A stretch of DNA of 8,137 nt from assembly GCA_947177515.1 (NCBI GenBank), contig CAMWUU010000144.1, positions 1 through 8,137 of the forward strand, written 5' to 3'. Made by a program: the position numbers and the translations under genes. This DNA is from an uncultured Lachnospiraceae bacterium. GTDB lineage: Bacteria; Bacillota; Clostridia; Lachnospirales; Lachnospiraceae. A model generated the notes under the pieces. That model was not told the origin of the DNA, searched no databases, and saw only the letters and a program-made list of their open reading frames with translations. Shown in pieces: positions 5,823 to 8,137 of this stretch. Within the stretch, counting starts at the first letter, position 1. Each line of letters opens with the position of its first letter.

Positions 5823-7704
5823 TTTGCGCGACCGCCTGCGCACGGCAATGATTGCCGGGACAAGCCTGTTGGCGGAAGATTTCAGGTTAAAGAGGGCGGT
5901 AGAAGCGATGGCACCGCTAGAAAAAGCCGCACCAGTGTTTGCGAAGGTAGGTGAACTGTGCAGGAAGTTAATTGCGGCAGATGCGGGAACGGACGGCAAG
6001 GAAGACCTTTTGCTTGATGCCATCACGTTGGTGGACGCGGTCTGCTGCACCCAGGGCGCTGTGGGCGTGGCGGGGGAGATGGAACCAGTATTTGCCAAAG
6101 AAGAGTTGGGGATCGAAAATAATGTAAGCAAGAAAAAGAAAATGGTTCTCTCCAATGTGCCACATTCCACGCTCCAACCATTGCGGGAAGCATTAACTAC
6201 TTCCGGCGGCGGCCGCTATGCGTATGTGACGGACTGTCACAAGGTAAGCCCAGAACTGTTTAAGGACTATCGCATCCGTGTGGCAATGGTGCAGGCACTC
6301 GGCGCGTCCTACGCGGAACTTGCCGACGATGTGAGGAATTGGCTGCTTGAGGACGGGGAAGATGTGATTCCCCTTCTGGTGCGCGATTTTAACCCGAAGG
6401 GCAAGAAGGAGATGGTACGCAGACTGCATATTATTGATAAGTGGATGGGAGCTGCGGCCAATGATTTCTACATAAAACAGCTTGAAACGGCGGAAGGCGA
6501 ACTGCGCCAGAATTTGATCTACGCGCTGCGCCATGATCCGAAAAATATAGAATTTTTAATGGATCTTGGCAAGAAAGAGCGCGGAAATACGAAAAAAGTC
6601 GTTTATTGTGTGCTGGCCTGTAACGACAATGAAGAAGTGGAAAAACTTTTTGAAGAAATGTATAAGAAAAAACCGAAAACCGTGATGGAATATCTGGAAA
6701 TGAGTCCGGAGATGAACAAAACGGCCTGGGCGGCGCGCCTGACAGCAAAAGGTTTGAAAGAGTGGTTGCAGTCAAAACCGGAAAAAACCGGCGATAAAAA
6801 GAAAGACGATTTAGCCATGAAAGAGTGGGAACAGACAGCAGCCCATTTTGTGGATACACTCTATGGAAAAAGCGGACCTGAGGTCTGTGCCGCATTGAGC
6901 AAGGCAGCGGCTGCAAGCGGGAAATATGGAAGTGTATTACAGAGGGAAGTTCTTGGGCTGTTGTGCTATTGGTTGATTTCGCAACCGGGGGAGGAAATAT
7001 TTTCGCTGGTTCATTCCATATATGAAGGGGAGGATGGAGCGAAGGGGCTGATTCAATATTTTCCTGCGGCGCTTATTGCGCGTGTAATCAGCGAGTGTGG
7101 CACGGGAACAGAAAATGCAGGCACAGATTTTGTTGACTGGCTTTCCGAGCAGCTTTTTGATAAGACCCCATGCGTGCCATACCATTTTCTCACGGAGGCG
7201 CTTCGCTATCTTAAATTCCATAAGGGCGAAGGATATGCGTTTGAAGATTCCTGCTATGATAACGTAGCGGAATATAGCCGTGAGTATGCACAGCCAGTCC
7301 GCATGGAAATAAAAGGAAAGTTGCTGGAACTTCTGATCCGGTGCCGTGATCAGGAAATTGACAGAAGGCTGGCAGAACTGTTTGATCCGGCGGATAAGGA
7401 AGTCTGCAGCATACTGGAGGAATATTTTTATAAGCGGGCACTTTCCACCCCGTCGGATGAGTATTTGGTGCCGCTTAAACGCTGTGGCAGCACGCGCTGC
7501 GAGGAGCTTCTGGTACATTTTGTAAAGTCCAGGCCGAGAGTTTCCATGTGGCAGATTCAGTATTTTGTCCAGAATATGCCAGGGAGCCGGGAGGATAAGA
7601 TAGCAGAAGCGAAGCGGATTCCGGAACTGGCAAAAACTGGGAAAGCAACCATATATAACTGGAACGAGAAGAATTATATGAACTGGGTTGAGAGTATACT
7701 GTAG
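5800..7704 (+). CDS. Large helical-repeat (HEAT-like) scaffold protein of the MoxR/VWA-type cluster
   Basis: A 634-residue, almost wholly helical cytoplasmic protein with no signal peptide or membrane segment. Residues about 118-300 look like HEAT-type helix pairs: NVPHSTLQPLREAL with GGGRYAYV, then RIRVAMVQALG, NWLLEDGEDVIPLLVRDF, NLIYALRHD, and VVYCVLACNDNEEVEKLFEEM. The remainder is further helical segments with no enzymatic motif I can see. The start at 5800 is supported by AAGGAGA nine bases upstream, and the small ORF overlaps its first 23 bases. In related clusters of other phyla, a large protein such as DUF5691 stands between the SWIM and MoxR genes; this is a positional match, not a sequence identification. 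HEAT-like solenoids usually bind partners, so a scaffold or substrate-adaptor role for the ATPase is inference. Many strings of GCG, GGC and CGC codons give it a richer GC content than the Rpn gene and the gap before the operon. Confidence 0.7.
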   Translation: MDITPIYDLRDRLRTAMIAGTSLLAEDFRLKRAVEAMAPLEKAAPVFAKVGELCRKLIAADAGTDGKEDLLLDAITLVDAVCCTQGAVGVAGEMEPVFAKEELGIENNVSKKKKMVLSNVPHSTLQPLREALTTSGGGRYAYVTDCHKVSPELFKDYRIRVAMVQALGASYAELADDVRNWLLEDGEDVIPLLVRDFNPKGKKEMVRRLHIIDKWMGAAANDFYIKQLETAEGELRQNLIYALRHDPKNIEFLMDLGKKERGNTKKVVYCVLACNDNEEVEKLFEEMYKKKPKTVMEYLEMSPEMNKTAWAARLTAKGLKEWLQSKPEKTGDKKKDDLAMKEWEQTAAHFVDTLYGKSGPEVCAALSKAAAASGKYGSVLQREVLGLLCYWLISQPGEEIFSLVHSIYEGEDGAKGLIQYFPAALIARVISECGTGTENAGTDFVDWLSEQLFDKTPCVPYHFLTEALRYLKFHKGEGYAFEDSCYDNVAEYSREYAQPVRMEIKGKLLELLIRCRDQEIDRRLAELFDPADKEVCSILEEYFYKRALSTPSDEYLVPLKRCGSTRCEELLVHFVKSRPRVSMWQIQYFVQNMPGSREDKIAEAKRIPELAKTGKATIYNWNEKNYMNWVESIL

Positions 7705-7720
7705 AATTGTGGAGTTTGGC

Positions 7721-7751
7721 AGAAAAGAAAACCGGCGCTTTTGCGCCGGTT
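7721..7751 (-). terminator. Strong hairpin with a T-rich tail only on the - strand
   Basis: AACCGGCGC (7730-7738) and GCGCCGGTT (7743-7751) form a perfect 9-bp GC-rich stem with a TTTT loop. On the + strand it is followed by AATGATATGG, which is no U-tract. On the - strand the tail reads TTCTTTTCT, a good intrinsic terminator, yet no - strand gene is visible. In the + direction it may act as an mRNA-stabilising or partially terminating stem between the HEAT-like and MoxR genes. Confidence 0.6.
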
Positions 7752-7810
7752 AATGATATGGCGGGGAAATTCGGAAATAGAAATTTAAAGACAGGAAAGA
7801 GGTATGGTTT

Positions 7811-8137
7811 ATGAAACAGGAAATTTTAAGATTACCGGCGGAGCAATTATTTCAAAAGGAGATTGACGCGCTGATTGCGGCGGAGAAAGACCCAGTGCCG
7901 ACGGGCTGGAAAATGTCGCCGCGCTCGGTGCGTACCTATATCTGCGGCGGCAAGGTGGGGCGCACCCAGATCACGCCGAAATATATCGGACATGAACGTT
8001 TGGTGGAGATTGCGATCTCAACACTTGTTACAGATCGTGCCCTGCTTTTGATCGGGGAGCCGGGTACAGCAAAGAGCTGGCTTTCAGAGCATCTTAGCGC
8101 GGCGATTAATGGGGATTCTACCAAGGTGATCCAGGGC
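7811..8137 (+). CDS. MoxR/YehL-type AAA+ ATPase (3' end beyond the window)
   Basis: The first 109 codons of an AAA+ ATPase of the MoxR group, open at the right edge. ATG at 7811 is preceded by AGGAAAGAGG with an 8-base spacer; the ATG at 7804 is out of frame and soon stops. The N-terminus includes GWKMSPRSVRTYICGG (32-47), like the conserved GW-x-LSPRAVR segment of the YehL subfamily, then the helical ITPKYIGHERLVEIAISTL and Walker A GEPGTAKS at 82-89, preceded by the strand ALLLI. Walker B, sensors and lid lie outside the window. MoxR ATPases usually work with VWA-domain proteins encoded nearby as chaperone-like remodelling machines. The gene lies 106 bases after the HEAT-like gene with a hairpin between. 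The next genes are predicted, not seen: a DUF5682/YehM-like protein and a VWA protein. Confidence 0.88.
   Translation, partial: MKQEILRLPAEQLFQKEIDALIAAEKDPVPTGWKMSPRSVRTYICGGKVGRTQITPKYIGHERLVEIAISTLVTDRALLLIGEPGTAKSWLSEHLSAAINGDSTKVIQG

Noticed and set aside
6937..7518. 193-codon open frame on the - strand
   Set aside because: It is fully antisense to the HEAT-like gene, has no matching promoter or start context, and its translation looks like shadow sequence.

Overview
The window looks like a piece of a Clostridia chromosome, most likely from Lachnospiraceae or a close relative. The signs are strong AG-rich ribosome binding sites, sigma-A-type promoters, moderate GC coding sequence next to very AT-rich gaps, and an Rpn-type nuclease gene with the Arg-Glu-Glu-Gly tail common in that family. 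This placement is inference; there is no rRNA or marker gene here. All five long genes are on the + strand.

Left part (1-2474): the end of one ABC exporter half (ATPase domain only) and a complete second half (six-helix membrane domain plus ATPase). They overlap by ATGA and probably form a heterodimeric exporter. The cargo is unknown, and the genes that might show it lie outside the window.

Middle part (2475-3683): a monocistronic unit with its own promoter and a clear intrinsic terminator. It encodes an Rpn/PD-(D/E)XK-type nuclease. Inside this gene a strong ribosome binding site precedes an in-frame ATG that would give a 79-residue C-terminal product. This arrangement matches the intragenic RpnS antitoxins described in enterobacteria.

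An AT-rich gap follows (3684-4173), with several inverted repeats and a well-formed promoter (TTGAAA-17 bp-TATACT).

Right part (4174-8137): a probable operon of a SWIM zinc-finger protein, a 35-codon small ORF, a large helical-repeat (HEAT-like) protein, and the start of a MoxR/YehL-type AAA+ ATPase that runs off the window. This is the left end of the widespread but functionally unresolved SWIM / scaffold / MoxR ATPase / (DUF5682) / VWA cluster, related to E. coli yehL-yehM-yehP-yehQ. It is the best candidate here for a poorly described system: a MoxR ATPase acting with a VWA partner, plus a SWIM protein and a helical scaffold as substrate- or nucleic-acid-binding parts. The small ORF, a 15-bp palindrome touching its ribosome binding site, and a hairpin whose U-tract faces the antisense direction suggest extra post-transcriptional control inside the operon.
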